The position numbers and the translations under genes were made by a program. A stretch of 64,000 bases of DNA. It comes from Bacillus sp. 1780r2a1 (GTDB lineage: Bacteria; Bacillota; Bacilli; Bacillales; Bacillaceae_H). The notes under the pieces were generated by a model. It saw only the letters and a list, made by a program, of their open reading frames with translations, ran no database searches and was not told where the DNA came from. The stretch covers positions 318,001 to 382,000 of the forward strand of contig CP099863.1 of the NCBI GenBank assembly GCA_024134725.1, read 5' to 3'. This document shows, one piece after another, positions 43,659 through 52,672 of the stretch. Each line of letters starts with the position of its first letter. Position 1 is the first letter of the stretch.

Positions 43659-44006
43659 ATAAATCCCTCATTCTCTTTATAATTATGTTCTGTATTATAA
43701 CAAAACAGAGCTCATAGAGCGAATAATTAATTTACCTAATAGGTTGTTGGCAAGGAAGAATTTATGTAGCAAAAAAACAGTTAGCTATGAATAGTTGAGA
43801 ATGCGGAAGAGTAAAGAAGAAAAAAGTGATAAAATAAAAAGGATATGTGCCTAGCTTATATACCTGCTAGCAGTCAGTTATGCATAATCACAAGCGTACT
43901 AAATTCGTTTTTATAAGTCACATAAGAAGTATAAACTGAATAAGTGCCTAGTTATCCACAAAAGAAGTGGATAAATATGAATAAATATACAATAGGAGAG
44001 TAAAAA
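43659..44006. other. 348-bp intergenic region
   Basis: No gene is supported; the region is AT-rich. It holds two copies of GTGCCTAG (about 43848 and 43945) and an inverted pair TTATCCAC (43952-43959) and GTGGATAA (43967-43974) 32 bases before the next gene. This is a possible operator or a chance pair of DnaA-box-like words. The ribosome binding site AGGAGAG lies at about 43994. Confidence 0.5.
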
Positions 44007-45314
44007 ATGATACAAGATAACCTCATCCTAGAGCATTATGGATTAAATGAGCTGAACTTTGAAACAATTAAAAGCTATCGAGATAAGTTTGCAGCAGTAA
44101 AGCCGGATCATCCTTGGAACGTCCTTGAGACTAAAGAGTTTCTTTATAAGATAGGGGCATGGGGGAAAGCGAGAGACACTCATAAAGAAGGTGTAACGCT
44201 TGCGGGGCTGCTTATGTTTAGTGAAGAAAGAATGATCACAGAAGTTTTACCACAATACTTTTTAGAGTATCGAGAAAGTGATGTACAAGGTGGATGGAAT
44301 GAGCGGTTTACGTCCCAAGACGGTACGTGGTCTGGAAATCTATATGACTTCTACTTTTATGTTACAGAGCAGATTCATAAACACCAGCAAAATAGTGAGA
44401 TCGCTTCCTCATTAGTTGAGGTAGTGACGAATATGTTACTGCATGCAGACTATAATGGAGAAGGTGGATTAACATTCGAATACAATCAGCATAGCTGTGT
44501 ATTCTCTAATCCAGGTTTATTTCGAATCCCTGTGGATAAAGTGTTCATAACCAAGATGAGTAATTTAAGAAATCCACATTTATTTAAGCTCTTTCGGCTA
44601 CTAAATTTATGTGAACGTTCTGGCAGTGGCTTAACGGTTCTTCACGATAAATGGGAATCATATGGCTACAAGCTTCCAACCATTGATCAAGATGTCTATC
44701 TAAAGAGGACAACACTCACTCTACCTATGTCTTTTCTAGAAGGACAAAAAGAGATTGAAAATCTAAAGAATGCAACTCTATCGTTTAATAGCAATACGGG
44801 AAATAAAACAGAAGATGTCGAATCGACCGTGGAATTTGTTGAAAAAAGAAGCTCCTATAATAAAGTTGAAAACTCCTACAATAAAGATAAAACGCCTTTA
44901 ATAGAGGAGTTAGAAGGATTAAATAGAGGAGTTATTCCTGTTATTAAAGGAGATAACCCCTATAATAAAGAGGTTAAGTCCTATAATAAAAACAAATACT
45001 CCTATAATAAAGAAGAAATTCCAATTTCAAATTTAGAAGATGAAAATAGTGTTTTATGGAATCTAGCTGAAATAGCAAGGCGTAAAAAGCGTCTAAGCCC
45101 AGTCAAAATGGAAGAAGTAATTGTTTCTCTTTGTGAACAACAGCCTCTTATGCTGAAAGATTTGGCTCACTTACTAGATCGAACGCCTGATGGAGTAAGA
45201 AACAATTACTTATCTAAAATGTTGCGCAAAGGCAAACTTCAGCTTAAATATCCTGAACAGCCTAACCATCCAAAGCAGGCTTACTTAATAGAAGATCATA
45301 AAAGGGAGGAATAA
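44007..45314 (+). CDS. GHKL-ATPase/winged-helix protein with YNK repeats
   Basis: A 435-residue protein related to the RecG-like, Schlafen/AlbA_2-associated ATP-binding family. It starts at the region that normally follows the AlbA_2 domain, which is absent here. A GHKL-type ATPase core lies at about 130-215 (SLVEVVTNMLLHADYNGEGG, FSNPGLFRIP, ERSGSGLTVL). A low-complexity linker (about 250-345) has five Tyr-Asn-Lys units, and a winged helix ends the protein (LLDRTPDGVRNNYLSKML). Family members are often putative transcriptional regulators or helicase-like. AGGAGAG precedes the ATG by 6-7 bases. Function is unknown. Confidence 0.78.
   Translation: MIQDNLILEHYGLNELNFETIKSYRDKFAAVKPDHPWNVLETKEFLYKIGAWGKARDTHKEGVTLAGLLMFSEERMITEVLPQYFLEYRESDVQGGWNERFTSQDGTWSGNLYDFYFYVTEQIHKHQQNSEIASSLVEVVTNMLLHADYNGEGGLTFEYNQHSCVFSNPGLFRIPVDKVFITKMSNLRNPHLFKLFRLLNLCERSGSGLTVLHDKWESYGYKLPTIDQDVYLKRTTLTLPMSFLEGQKEIENLKNATLSFNSNTGNKTEDVESTVEFVEKRSSYNKVENSYNKDKTPLIEELEGLNRGVIPVIKGDNPYNKEVKSYNKNKYSYNKEEIPISNLEDENSVLWNLAEIARRKKRLSPVKMEEVIVSLCEQQPLMLKDLAHLLDRTPDGVRNNYLSKMLRKGKLQLKYPEQPNHPKQAYLIEDHKREE
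44852..45012 (+). repeat. Five interspersed CTCCTATAATAAAG repeats inside the coding region
   Basis: Copies start near 44852, 44873, 44957, 44978 and 44999, with 0-2 mismatches from CTCCTATAATAAAG. All are in the same frame and encode (S/P)-Y-N-K. AGGAGTT words between them could pair with the CTCCT starts. Confidence 0.75.
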
Positions 45315-45316
45315 GT

Positions 45317-46192
45317 GTGAAGTGAAAAGTTGTTGGTTTACTTGTAGGAATGTTCGCTTTATTGAGTTCAATGAGTTGTGCTGCTAGCAGTGGTGAAGAA
45401 GTATATGATTCCTCTTTTTCAACATGGCTGTGGGATACGACGCGGATTGAACAGGATCCAGCGCAGCTAGTAAAAGATATTCAAGAAAAGCGAGTAAATC
45501 GTGTATATCTGCAAATTAACTCTGAGATACCTATCTTGGCCTATCAACGCTTTATAAAAGCCGCAAGCAGTAGCGGAATAACTATTTACGCTTTAGATGG
45601 TGATCGTACATGGGCAACATCAGGTCAATCAGATTATGAAGCTTTTTGGAAATGGATTGGACGCTACCAAGAAGAAGTAGCAGTTGATGAACGCTTTAAA
45701 GGCGTTCATCTAGATGTTGAGCCGTATTTATTGTCAAATTGGAAAGAGAATCAGACGCAAATTGTTCGTGCATACGAAGACATGATAAGAGACGCTGCTG
45801 ATCAATCTAAAGCGCTTCAGATGACAATAGGAGCTGATATTCCATTTTGGTTTGATGAAATCGATTCAATCACTGAATCAGATAGCCTTGCTTACTCCGT
45901 TATTAAGATGGTTGATGAAGTAACAATAATGGCTTACCGCAATAAAGCAAAAGGAGAAAATGGGTTTATTGAGCTTACAAAAAATGAGCGTAGGTGGGGC
46001 TCATTGCTTTCAACTTCTATTGAAATTGGATTGGAAACCATGCCTTCAAAAGAAGGGAAGTTTATTTCGTTTGCTTCTAAAGGCGAGTCAACTATGATGC
46101 AAGAAATTCAAGAAATGATCTCTATAGTAGGTGATACATCCACTCGTTTCAGCATTCATCATTTTGACAGTTGGGTGAATATGAAAAAATAA
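45317..46192 (+). pseudogene. Lipoprotein gene (TIM-barrel hydrolase-like) with a stop at codon 3
   Basis: A GTG start at 45317 lies at the right distance from AAAGGGAGG, but the third codon (45323) is TGA. The frame then runs on as KVVGLLVGMFALLSSMSCAASSG, a lipoprotein signal with lipobox SSMSC, and continues open to 46192. The body (about 270 residues) looks like a TIM-barrel family: VNRVYLQINSEIPILAYQRF, FKGVHLDVEPYL and EVTIMAYRNKAKGENGF resemble glycosidase-like barrels with a conserved DVEPY. If only ATG 45350 is used, the protein lacks the basic start of its signal and has no proper site (AGGA touches the ATG). It may be inactive, or TGA may be read through or a sequencing error. Confidence 0.7.
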
Positions 46193-46229
46193 GCCGGCTA
46201 GCTATTAAAGCTAACCGGCTTGTCCAATT
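46190..46229 (+). terminator. Terminator-like hairpin
   Basis: AAGCCGGCTAGCT and AGCTAACCGGCTT pair with one mismatch around ATTAA. Only a weak T tract follows (GTCC), so termination is uncertain. Confidence 0.55.
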
Positions 46230-46292
46230 AGGGGAGAATATGATTCTAGTATGGTCGGATGTAGAGAAATTTATACATAGCGTATTCATAAA

Positions 46293-46326
46293 AACTAAAA
46301 AAAGTAACCATCCGAAAATGGTTACT
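46293..46326 (-). terminator. Rho-independent terminator of yfmM (minus strand)
   Basis: On the minus strand AGTAACCAT pairs with ATGGTTACT around TTTCGG, followed by seven T. It is 75 bases after the yfmM stop. Confidence 0.85.
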
Positions 46327-46399
46327 CGATACAAAGGGGGGGGAACTTACTAATAGCATTCCCGCTTTTGTCCTTTATATGCACATGGTGATGAAAAAA

Positions 46400-47956
46400 T
46401 TAAAATAATTTTGTTGTCCACGTTTCACAGTTCCATACGTCCGTTACAACGTCTTCATAAAACTCAGGTTCGTGACAAATAAGCAGAATACTTCCTTTGT
46501 ATTCTTTTAAAGCACGTTTTAATTCTTCCTTAGCATCTACGTCTAAGTGGTTGGTAGGCTCATCAAGAACAAGAATGTTGGTTTCATTGTTAATAAGCTT
46601 ACAGAGGCGAACCTTTGCTTTCTCTCCACCACTTAATACCTCAACTTTACTTTCGATATGCTTCGTTGTTAAACCGCATTTTGCAAGTGCGGCGCGAATT
46701 TCATACTGCGTAAAGTGGGGAAACTCGTTCCAGACTTCTTCAATACATGTGTTATAGTTGGCTGTTTTGATTTCTTGTTCAAAGTAGCCAATGTGCTGGT
46801 AGTCTCCTTTTTCAACAGAACCAGACAACGGTTTGATTTCACCTAAGATACTCTTTAAGAGCGTTGTTTTACCAATTCCGTTGGCACCAGATAATGCGAT
46901 TTTCTGACCACGCTCCATGCGAAGGCTCAGTGGTTTTGATAGAGGCTCGTCATATCCGATGACTAAATCGGTTGTTTCAAAAATTAGCTTGCTGGATGTA
47001 CGTGCAGGTTTGAAGTTGAATTCTGGTTTCGGACGCTCTTGAGCAAGCTCAATAACCTCCATTTTATCAAGCTTCTTTTGTCGAGACATAGCCATGTTTC
47101 GTGTCGATACACGAGCTTTGTTGCGAGCAACAAAATCTTTTAAATCAGCCATTTCTTGCTGTTGCTTTTTGTAAGCCGCTTCTAGCTGCTGCTTTTTCAT
47201 TTCATAGATTTTCATAAAATCATCGTAGTCACCTACATAGCGATTCAACTCTTGATTTTCCATATGATAAATAAGATTAATAACGCTATTTAAAAATGGA
47301 ATATCATGCGAGATTAAAATAAATGCATTTTCGTATTCCTGTAGGTAACGTTTCAACCATTCAATGTGTTGCTCATCTAAATAGTTGGTAGGCTCATCGA
47401 GTAAAAGAATTTCTGGCTTTTCTAACAAGAGCTTCGCAAGAAGGACTTTTGTACGCTGTCCACCACTTAAATCTTGCACATCACGCTCTAATCCGATATC
47501 TTCTAAACCTAATCCTCTAGCAATTTCTTCAACCTTAGCATCAATGACATAGAAATCATTATTCGTTAACAAATCTTGAATTGTGCCTACTTCTTCAAGA
47601 AGCTTCTCTAGTTCTTCAGGAGAGACGTCAGCCATTTTTTCATATAATCCGTTCATTTGTGCTTCTAAGTCGAATAGGTATTGAAACGCGCCTTTTAAAA
47701 CATCACGAATCGTTAATCCCTTTTCAAGAGAAGTGTGCTGGTCGAGGTAACCAACGCGAACTTTTCTAGACCATTCAACTTTCCCAGCATCCGGCTCGAG
47801 TTTTCCTGTAATAATGTTCATAAATGTTGATTTACCTTCGCCATTTGCTCCGATTAAACCTACGTGTTCACCTTTTAACAGCCGAAACGAAACATCATTA
47901 AAAATTGCGCGATCACCAAAGCCATGACTTAAATTTTTAACCGTTAGTACGCTCAT
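46400..47956 (-). CDS. yfmM: ABC-F-type ATPase, YfmM-like
   Basis: A 518-residue soluble protein with two ABC domains and no membrane part. Domain 1: Walker A IGANGEGKST, signature LSGGQRTKV, Walker B ILLLDEPTNYLD. The linker (about 240-320) is the charged arm of ABC-F proteins. Domain 2: Walker A SGANGIGKTT, LSGGEKAKV, LVLDEPTNHLD. ABC-F proteins bind ribosomes and relieve stalls or antibiotic block. Wording and length match B. subtilis YfmM; the N-terminus SVLTVKNLSHGFGDRAIF is close. Its partner in B. subtilis is adjacent to yfmL; here they are 19 kb apart. Confidence 0.93.
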   Translation of the reverse strand: MSVLTVKNLSHGFGDRAIFNDVSFRLLKGEHVGLIGANGEGKSTFMNIITGKLEPDAGKVEWSRKVRVGYLDQHTSLEKGLTIRDVLKGAFQYLFDLEAQMNGLYEKMADVSPEELEKLLEEVGTIQDLLTNNDFYVIDAKVEEIARGLGLEDIGLERDVQDLSGGQRTKVLLAKLLLEKPEILLLDEPTNYLDEQHIEWLKRYLQEYENAFILISHDIPFLNSVINLIYHMENQELNRYVGDYDDFMKIYEMKKQQLEAAYKKQQQEMADLKDFVARNKARVSTRNMAMSRQKKLDKMEVIELAQERPKPEFNFKPARTSSKLIFETTDLVIGYDEPLSKPLSLRMERGQKIALSGANGIGKTTLLKSILGEIKPLSGSVEKGDYQHIGYFEQEIKTANYNTCIEEVWNEFPHFTQYEIRAALAKCGLTTKHIESKVEVLSGGEKAKVRLCKLINNETNILVLDEPTNHLDVDAKEELKRALKEYKGSILLICHEPEFYEDVVTDVWNCETWTTKLF

Positions 47957-48197
47957 GTTTACACACCTTTTCTATTTAAAATCAATCGATGATTGTTTAT
48001 CTATCAGTAATCCACCCCCGATTATAGCGAAATTAGAGCGAGAAATCTATGCTAATATTATGACATCCAGTAACATGAGGTGTTTAAATGCTTGTTTTAG
48101 AAAAATAGAATAGATAAATGGTTTGGACTCGATTGTTTCTATTTCATCCTTCATAATAAGAAGCATGAATATAGGTTAACGCAAAGGGGAGAGGACA

Positions 48198-49133
48198 GTG
48201 GAGCTTCAAAATATTTTGGTCACAAGCCGCATGTATAAAGAATTAGAGAGTATCATTGAAAAAGAAGATAAGCGAGGAAAAGCTTTTCGATATGTTGATG
48301 AAAAACATATAAAGGATGAGGACTTAAGGTGGGCAGATGCTTATGTTAGTTTTTATCCTGTTGAAAACTTTGCTTTTCATCAGTTAAAGTGGGTTCATTC
48401 TCTAGGGGCAGGTGTGGATCGCTATGTTCAATTAGATAGCTGGAAAGAAGATGTACTTTTGACACGCACTGTTTGTTCATTTGGAGAGAGAATGAGCGAG
48501 TATTGTTTAAGCTATATGCTGAGTGAACTTCAGTACCATGCTGCTTTTCAAAAAGCGCAGAATAAAAAGAAATGGCAACCATTGGAACCCATTTTATTAT
48601 CAACCCAAAAAGTTGTTATTTATGGAACTGGTGAAATTGGACAGGCTATTGCAGAGATGTTAAAACAGTTTGGAGTCCACGTAACGGGAGTTTCTCGAAG
48701 CGGCACAAGAAATCAACGCTTTCATCAAGTTGTGACAGCTGGTGATGAAGCATCGTATTTACAAGAAGCAGATTGGATTATTAACACACTGCCGCTAACG
48801 CCTGAAACGAATCATATGTTTAATGCGGAGTGGATGAATATTTTACAAAGTGCATACTTTATTAATGTAGGAAGGGGCGCAACAGTTGATGCGGTAGCAC
48901 TTATAGAAGCGATCAATAAGAGAAAAATTAAAAAGGCCTTTTTAGACGTATTTGAAGTAGAACCGCTACCTGAATCTGATATGCTATGGGAGCATAAAAA
49001 CATCGTAATCACGCCTCATATTTCAGCTGTTACAACGCCTGAAGAAGCAGTTGCTTGTTTCTTAGACACCTTAGACAGAATTGAAGCGGACAAACCTTTA
49101 GAAAATAAAGTAGACCTTAATCGAGGATATTAA
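48198..49133 (+). CDS. D-2-hydroxyacid dehydrogenase, NAD-dependent
   Basis: A 311-residue oxidoreductase of the D-isomer 2-hydroxyacid dehydrogenase family. The Rossmann motif is VVIYGTGEIGQAIAEML; the catalytic Arg is in FINVGRGATVD, Glu in DVFEVEPLP and His in ITPHISAV. The first 80 residues are divergent, as in YoaD or glyoxylate/hydroxypyruvate reductases. GTG 48198 follows GGGGAGAGG. The substrate is unknown. Divergent from yfmM. Confidence 0.9.
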   Translation: MELQNILVTSRMYKELESIIEKEDKRGKAFRYVDEKHIKDEDLRWADAYVSFYPVENFAFHQLKWVHSLGAGVDRYVQLDSWKEDVLLTRTVCSFGERMSEYCLSYMLSELQYHAAFQKAQNKKKWQPLEPILLSTQKVVIYGTGEIGQAIAEMLKQFGVHVTGVSRSGTRNQRFHQVVTAGDEASYLQEADWIINTLPLTPETNHMFNAEWMNILQSAYFINVGRGATVDAVALIEAINKRKIKKAFLDVFEVEPLPESDMLWEHKNIVITPHISAVTTPEEAVACFLDTLDRIEADKPLENKVDLNRGY

Positions 49134-49241
49134 CGTATAAAATAAACATTGTAAAAAGCTTTTAATTCAAGGTAATGGTATACTGAAGAATGCTTACGGT
49201 TTAACAAAAGCAAGAAGTTGTTCTTCTAGGAGTGAACAAAA

Positions 49242-50324
49242 TTGAACAAACAAGACTTGATGATAAAAGCGAGTGAATTTATTCACCTTTGTTATACAGA
49301 GCTTGATAGAACCCACGAAACTGCTGAGCGTTTAGCGCAGATTCAAAGAGAAATTGAAGAAACAGGAACGTATACTCATACATTTGATGAGCTTGAACAT
49401 GGTGCCCGAATGGCTTGGAGAAACAGTAATAAGTGTATTGGGCGCTTGTTTTGGCAGTCTCTTCATGTGTTTGATGAGCGTGAAGCATCAACTGTTGAAG
49501 AAGTACGCGATGCTCTTTTTAAGCATATTGAGTATGCAACTAACGATGGGAAAATTCGCTCAACAATTACAGTTTTCAAACCAAAAATAGGTGAGAAAGA
49601 GCCGGTACGAATCTGGAATCACCAGCTTCTGAGGTACGCGGGCTATGAAATGGAATACGGCCAGCTTGGTGATGCGGCATCCAATGAGTTTACAAAAGTG
49701 TGCCAAGAGTTAGGTTGGGAAGGGGCAGGTACGCACTTTGATTTACTTCCTTTAGTTATTCAAGTGGATGAGAAGAAGCCACAATGGTTCTCGATTCCTA
49801 AAGAACTTGTCAAGGAAGTCATTATTACACACCCAGAGATAGCAGAATTTGCTGACCTACAGCTTAAATGGTATGGAGTGCCAATGATTTCTGATATGAA
49901 GCTAGAAATTGGTGGAATTGAATATGTTGCAGCACCGTTTAACGGCTGGTATATGGGTACAGAAATTGGTGCACGTAACTTAGCGGATACAGATCGTTAT
50001 AATATGCTTCCTAAAGTGGCTTCTATTATGGATCTAGATACTCGCTATAATGCAACGTTATGGAAGGACAAAGCGCTTGTTGAACTAAATGTGGCCGTCT
50101 TGTCTTCTTTTAAAGAGCAAGGGGTCAGCATTGTTGACCATCATACAGCTGCTCAGCAGTTTCGCTTATTTGAAGAGCGTGAAGAGAAAAATGGACGAGA
50201 AGTAACGGGGAACTGGACTTGGCTCATCCCACCCGTTTCACCAGCAACTACGCATATTTTTCACAAGCCTTATAAAAACAAGGTGCTGTCACCAAATTAT
50301 TTTTATCAGAAAAAACCATATTAA
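49242..50324 (+). CDS. nos: Bacterial nitric oxide synthase, oxygenase domain
   Basis: A 360-residue haem enzyme that turns L-arginine into nitric oxide and citrulline using host reductases; no reductase domain is attached, as in other bacterial forms. The haem-ligating Cys is in [10 protein letters not shown]. The arginine and pterin region is seen in [13 protein letters not shown] and in [20 protein letters not shown] 49242 follows AGGAG by 9 bases. It lies next to a NO-responsive repressor and a NO dioxygenase, a cluster that produces and removes NO. Confidence 0.96.
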   Translation: MNKQDLMIKASEFIHLCYTELDRTHETAERLAQIQREIEETGTYTHTFDELEHGARMAWRNSNKCIGRLFWQSLHVFDEREASTVEEVRDALFKHIEYATNDGKIRSTITVFKPKIGEKEPVRIWNHQLLRYAGYEMEYGQLGDAASNEFTKVCQELGWEGAGTHFDLLPLVIQVDEKKPQWFSIPKELVKEVIITHPEIAEFADLQLKWYGVPMISDMKLEIGGIEYVAAPFNGWYMGTEIGARNLADTDRYNMLPKVASIMDLDTRYNATLWKDKALVELNVAVLSSFKEQGVSIVDHHTAAQQFRLFEEREEKNGREVTGNWTWLIPPVSPATTHIFHKPYKNKVLSPNYFYQKKPY

Positions 50325-50359
50325 AAGCCACGAGAGTATGATTTCTCGTGGCTTTTATT
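50323..50359 (+). terminator. Rho-independent terminator
   Basis: AAAAGCCACGAGA and TCTCGTGGCTTTT pair around GTATGATT, followed by ATTTT. Confidence 0.92.
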
Positions 50360-50436
50360 TTCTTATAGAAAGAATATGTTCTTTATTTAGCGGTTTGACG
50401 TTACCAAAGCCGCGGAAAATTAGTTAATGGTTATGC

Positions 50437-50568
50437 TTATCTTTTGTGCTTATCAAGTAGATTAGCAAGTACATACGTTTTGTACTTTTCAATTTTACGT
50501 CCTTCATGGTGTCGTACACCATTTCGTTTTAATTGTTCAACGTACCAACCTTTACTTCCTACGTGCAT
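50437..50568 (-). CDS. Small DUF2639-family protein (YflJ-like)
   Basis: A 43-residue basic protein starting MHVGSKGWYVEQLKRNGVR and ending EKYKTYVLANLLDKHKR. The GSKGWYV..LK motif and the length match the YflJ/DUF2639 family, of unknown function. ATG 50568 follows AAAGGGTG by 8 bases. The frame is open 37 codons further, but that extension is not like the family. In B. subtilis yflJ also lies near nos, supporting this call. Confidence 0.82.
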   Translation of the reverse strand: MHVGSKGWYVEQLKRNGVRHHEGRKIEKYKTYVLANLLDKHKR

Positions 50569-50716
50569 CCTATAACACCCTTTCTTCTCATTTGTAGTTA
50601 CACAGCTGAACAGAATGAGGTTCATTGTCTGCTTGAATGGAAGAGCTTTGTCTTTCCAATCTGTGTGCCATTGTAACATCTTTTAAAATAAGAAAAAAGG
50701 GGGTGAAATCAATTTT

Positions 50717-51166
50717 TTAATCGAGCTGCTGACGGGATAACAATAAGAAATTTAGTTCATCTTTATTTGTGATTAAGTCTTCAAGCGTATAACTATCAAG
50801 TACTTTAATAAAAGCCTGCATAGCCTCGTAAAGCACATGTTTAAGCTTACATGAAGGAGAAATGGTGCATTTATTGAGTTCATTGTTAAAACATTCAACA
50901 ATATGAAAGTCTTCTTCAGTTTGGCGCACGACGGAGCCAATATTAATTTCTTTAGGGTTTTTTGCCAATCGAATGCCGCCTTTACGTCCGCGAATCGTCT
51001 CTATTAATCCAAGCTTTCCTAGTTCATGAGTTACCTTCATAAGGTGATTTTTTGATATTTGATAAGCATCGGCAATTTCTTTAATATTGCTTAAGCTTTG
51101 ACGATCTCGAACAGCTAAGTAAAGCAGCACACGTAATGAATAGTCTGTATACTGTGTTAGCCTCAT
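50717..51166 (-). CDS. nsrR: NO-sensing Rrf2-family repressor NsrR
   Basis: A 149-residue iron-sulfur transcription regulator. The N-terminal winged helix is MRLTQYTDYSLRVLLYLAV with the recognition part AYQISKNHLMKVTHEL and wing IRGRKGGIRL. Three Cys (VECF, LNKC, SPSC) match the cluster-binding set of NsrR. NO damages the cluster and relieves repression. Divergent from hmp, with two operator-like palindromes in the shared region. Confidence 0.93.
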   Translation of the reverse strand: MRLTQYTDYSLRVLLYLAVRDRQSLSNIKEIADAYQISKNHLMKVTHELGKLGLIETIRGRKGGIRLAKNPKEINIGSVVRQTEEDFHIVECFNNELNKCTISPSCKLKHVLYEAMQAFIKVLDSYTLEDLITNKDELNFLLLSRQQLD

Positions 51167-51322
51167 AGTCTCACGCTTCTTTCTTCACCAACTGTAGTAA
51201 TCATATCATGCCTGTTTGCGAGAGGAATAGCAAGTTGCTCTTTTTTATACACATCACTAATTTGTGAATTATTTATTACGCTTTTCAGAAATAGCTATTT
51301 TTTTCAAAAATTTTAGGTTATT

Positions 51323-51351
51323 ATAAAGATGTATTTTTGATACATCTTTAT
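51323..51351. promoter_or_regulatory. NsrR operator-like palindrome 1 upstream of hmp
   Basis: ATAAAGATGTAT (51323-51334) and ATACATCTTTAT (51340-51351) are perfect 12-base arms around a 5-base centre. The core matches the known NsrR form AAGATGTATTT-N-AAATACATCTT at all but two of 22 positions. A TATAAT at 51349-51354 overlaps its right edge, so binding would block transcription. Confidence 0.8.
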
Positions 51352-51358
51352 AATTTAA

Positions 51359-51381
51359 AACATATATATTAAATATATCTT
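51359..51381 (+). promoter_or_regulatory. NsrR operator-like palindrome 2 upstream of hmp
   Basis: A 23-base AT-rich imperfect palindrome (51359-51381; AACATATATAT ... ATATATCTT) matches the NsrR form in most positions, 8 bases after the first site and 17 bases before the hmp ATG. It is weaker than site 1. Confidence 0.55.
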
Positions 51382-51397
51382 TTAGGGGGACAACAAA

Positions 51398-52600
51398 ATG
51401 AATCAGCATGAAATTGATATTGTGAAAAGTACGGCTCCTATTTTAGCTCAGTATGGTGAACAAATTACAACCTGTTTTTATCGCAATTTATTTGAAGCTC
51501 ATCCTGAGTTATTAAACGTATTTAATCGTACAAATCAAAGAACAGGGCGTCAACAAACTGCTCTTGCTAACACGGTGTATGCAGCCGCACAGCATATTGA
51601 TCAGCTCCACGTATTAGTTCCGGTTGTGAAGCAAATTGCACATAAACACCGAAGCATTGGGGTGAAAGCTGAGCATTATCCAATTGTAGGTGAGTTTTTA
51701 CTTGGTGCTATTAAAGAGGTCCTTGGAGACAACGCAACTGATGATATTTTGGAAGCTTGGAAAGAAGCATACGGAGAAATTGCTGCTATTTTTATCACTG
51801 TTGAAAAAGAGATGTACAAACAAGCTGAGCAAACTGATGGTGGATGGGGTGATTATAAACCGTTTGAGGTTGCTAAGAAAGTTAAAGAGTCGAGTGATGT
51901 GTATTCTTTTTATTTAAAACCAGTGGATCAAAATCCGTTACCTTCCTTTGTACCAGGACAATATGTAAGTATTCGTGTTCAAGTGCCTTCAGAAGAATAT
52001 ACGTCTATTCGTCAATATAGTTTATCTCATACTTGGGAGCAATCGTACTATCGCATTACGGTAAAAAGAGAGCTGCACGTAGAAGAAGGAAAGGTTTCAG
52101 CTTACTTACATGATCACTTAGAAGTAGGTGGCCAAATTGAAGTGAGCGCGCCTGCTGGTGACTTTGTTTTAGAAGGAAGTTCAGGACAGCCAATCGTCTT
52201 AATTAGCGGAGGAGTTGGCATAACGCCAACAATGTCAATGCTGAAAAAAGCTATTGAAGAGCATCAAGATGTTACGTTTATTCATGCAGCTAGAACGAAA
52301 GAACAGCATATTTTTAAAGAGGAGCTAGAGGAGCTTTTCGCTAAGCATCCGTTTAGCTACCATGTAGCATATAGTGGTGGGGATGTAGATGCTGACAAAA
52401 CGTATGACCAAAAAGTTGGACGTATTACTCAAAAGGATTTACAAAAGTGGTGCAAAGACCCAGAAGCTTCTTTTTATATTTGTGGCTCACCATTCTTTAT
52501 GGAAGAAATGATTAAAAGCTTAAAGATAATAGGAGTGAAAAGGAAAAACATTCATTTTGAAGCCTTTACCCCTAAAATGAGCGTAGCGATAGCTGAATAA
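51398..52600 (+). CDS. hmp: Flavohaemoglobin (nitric oxide dioxygenase) Hmp
   Basis: A 400-residue enzyme that turns NO and oxygen into nitrate. Globin domain (1-137) with the haem-ligating His in KQIAHKHRSIGV. FAD domain with RQYSLSH; NAD domain with ISGGVGITPTMSML and the C-terminal FEAFTPK. AGGGGGACAACAAA precedes the ATG. It is divergent from nsrR and behind two NsrR-like operators. The next gene is separated by a terminator. Confidence 0.95.
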   Translation: MNQHEIDIVKSTAPILAQYGEQITTCFYRNLFEAHPELLNVFNRTNQRTGRQQTALANTVYAAAQHIDQLHVLVPVVKQIAHKHRSIGVKAEHYPIVGEFLLGAIKEVLGDNATDDILEAWKEAYGEIAAIFITVEKEMYKQAEQTDGGWGDYKPFEVAKKVKESSDVYSFYLKPVDQNPLPSFVPGQYVSIRVQVPSEEYTSIRQYSLSHTWEQSYYRITVKRELHVEEGKVSAYLHDHLEVGGQIEVSAPAGDFVLEGSSGQPIVLISGGVGITPTMSMLKKAIEEHQDVTFIHAARTKEQHIFKEELEELFAKHPFSYHVAYSGGDVDADKTYDQKVGRITQKDLQKWCKDPEASFYICGSPFFMEEMIKSLKIIGVKRKNIHFEAFTPKMSVAIAE

Positions 52601-52617
52601 ATTTATGTAGAACGGGT

Positions 52618-52656
52618 AAAAAGCTAACAGGACTATAAACTGCTAGCTTTTTTGGT
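52618..52656 (+). terminator. Rho-independent terminator
   Basis: AAAAAGCTAACAG and CTGCTAGCTTTTTT pair with one mismatch around GACTATAAA. Confidence 0.85.
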
Positions 52657-52672
52657 GAAAGGGAGTTTTTGA

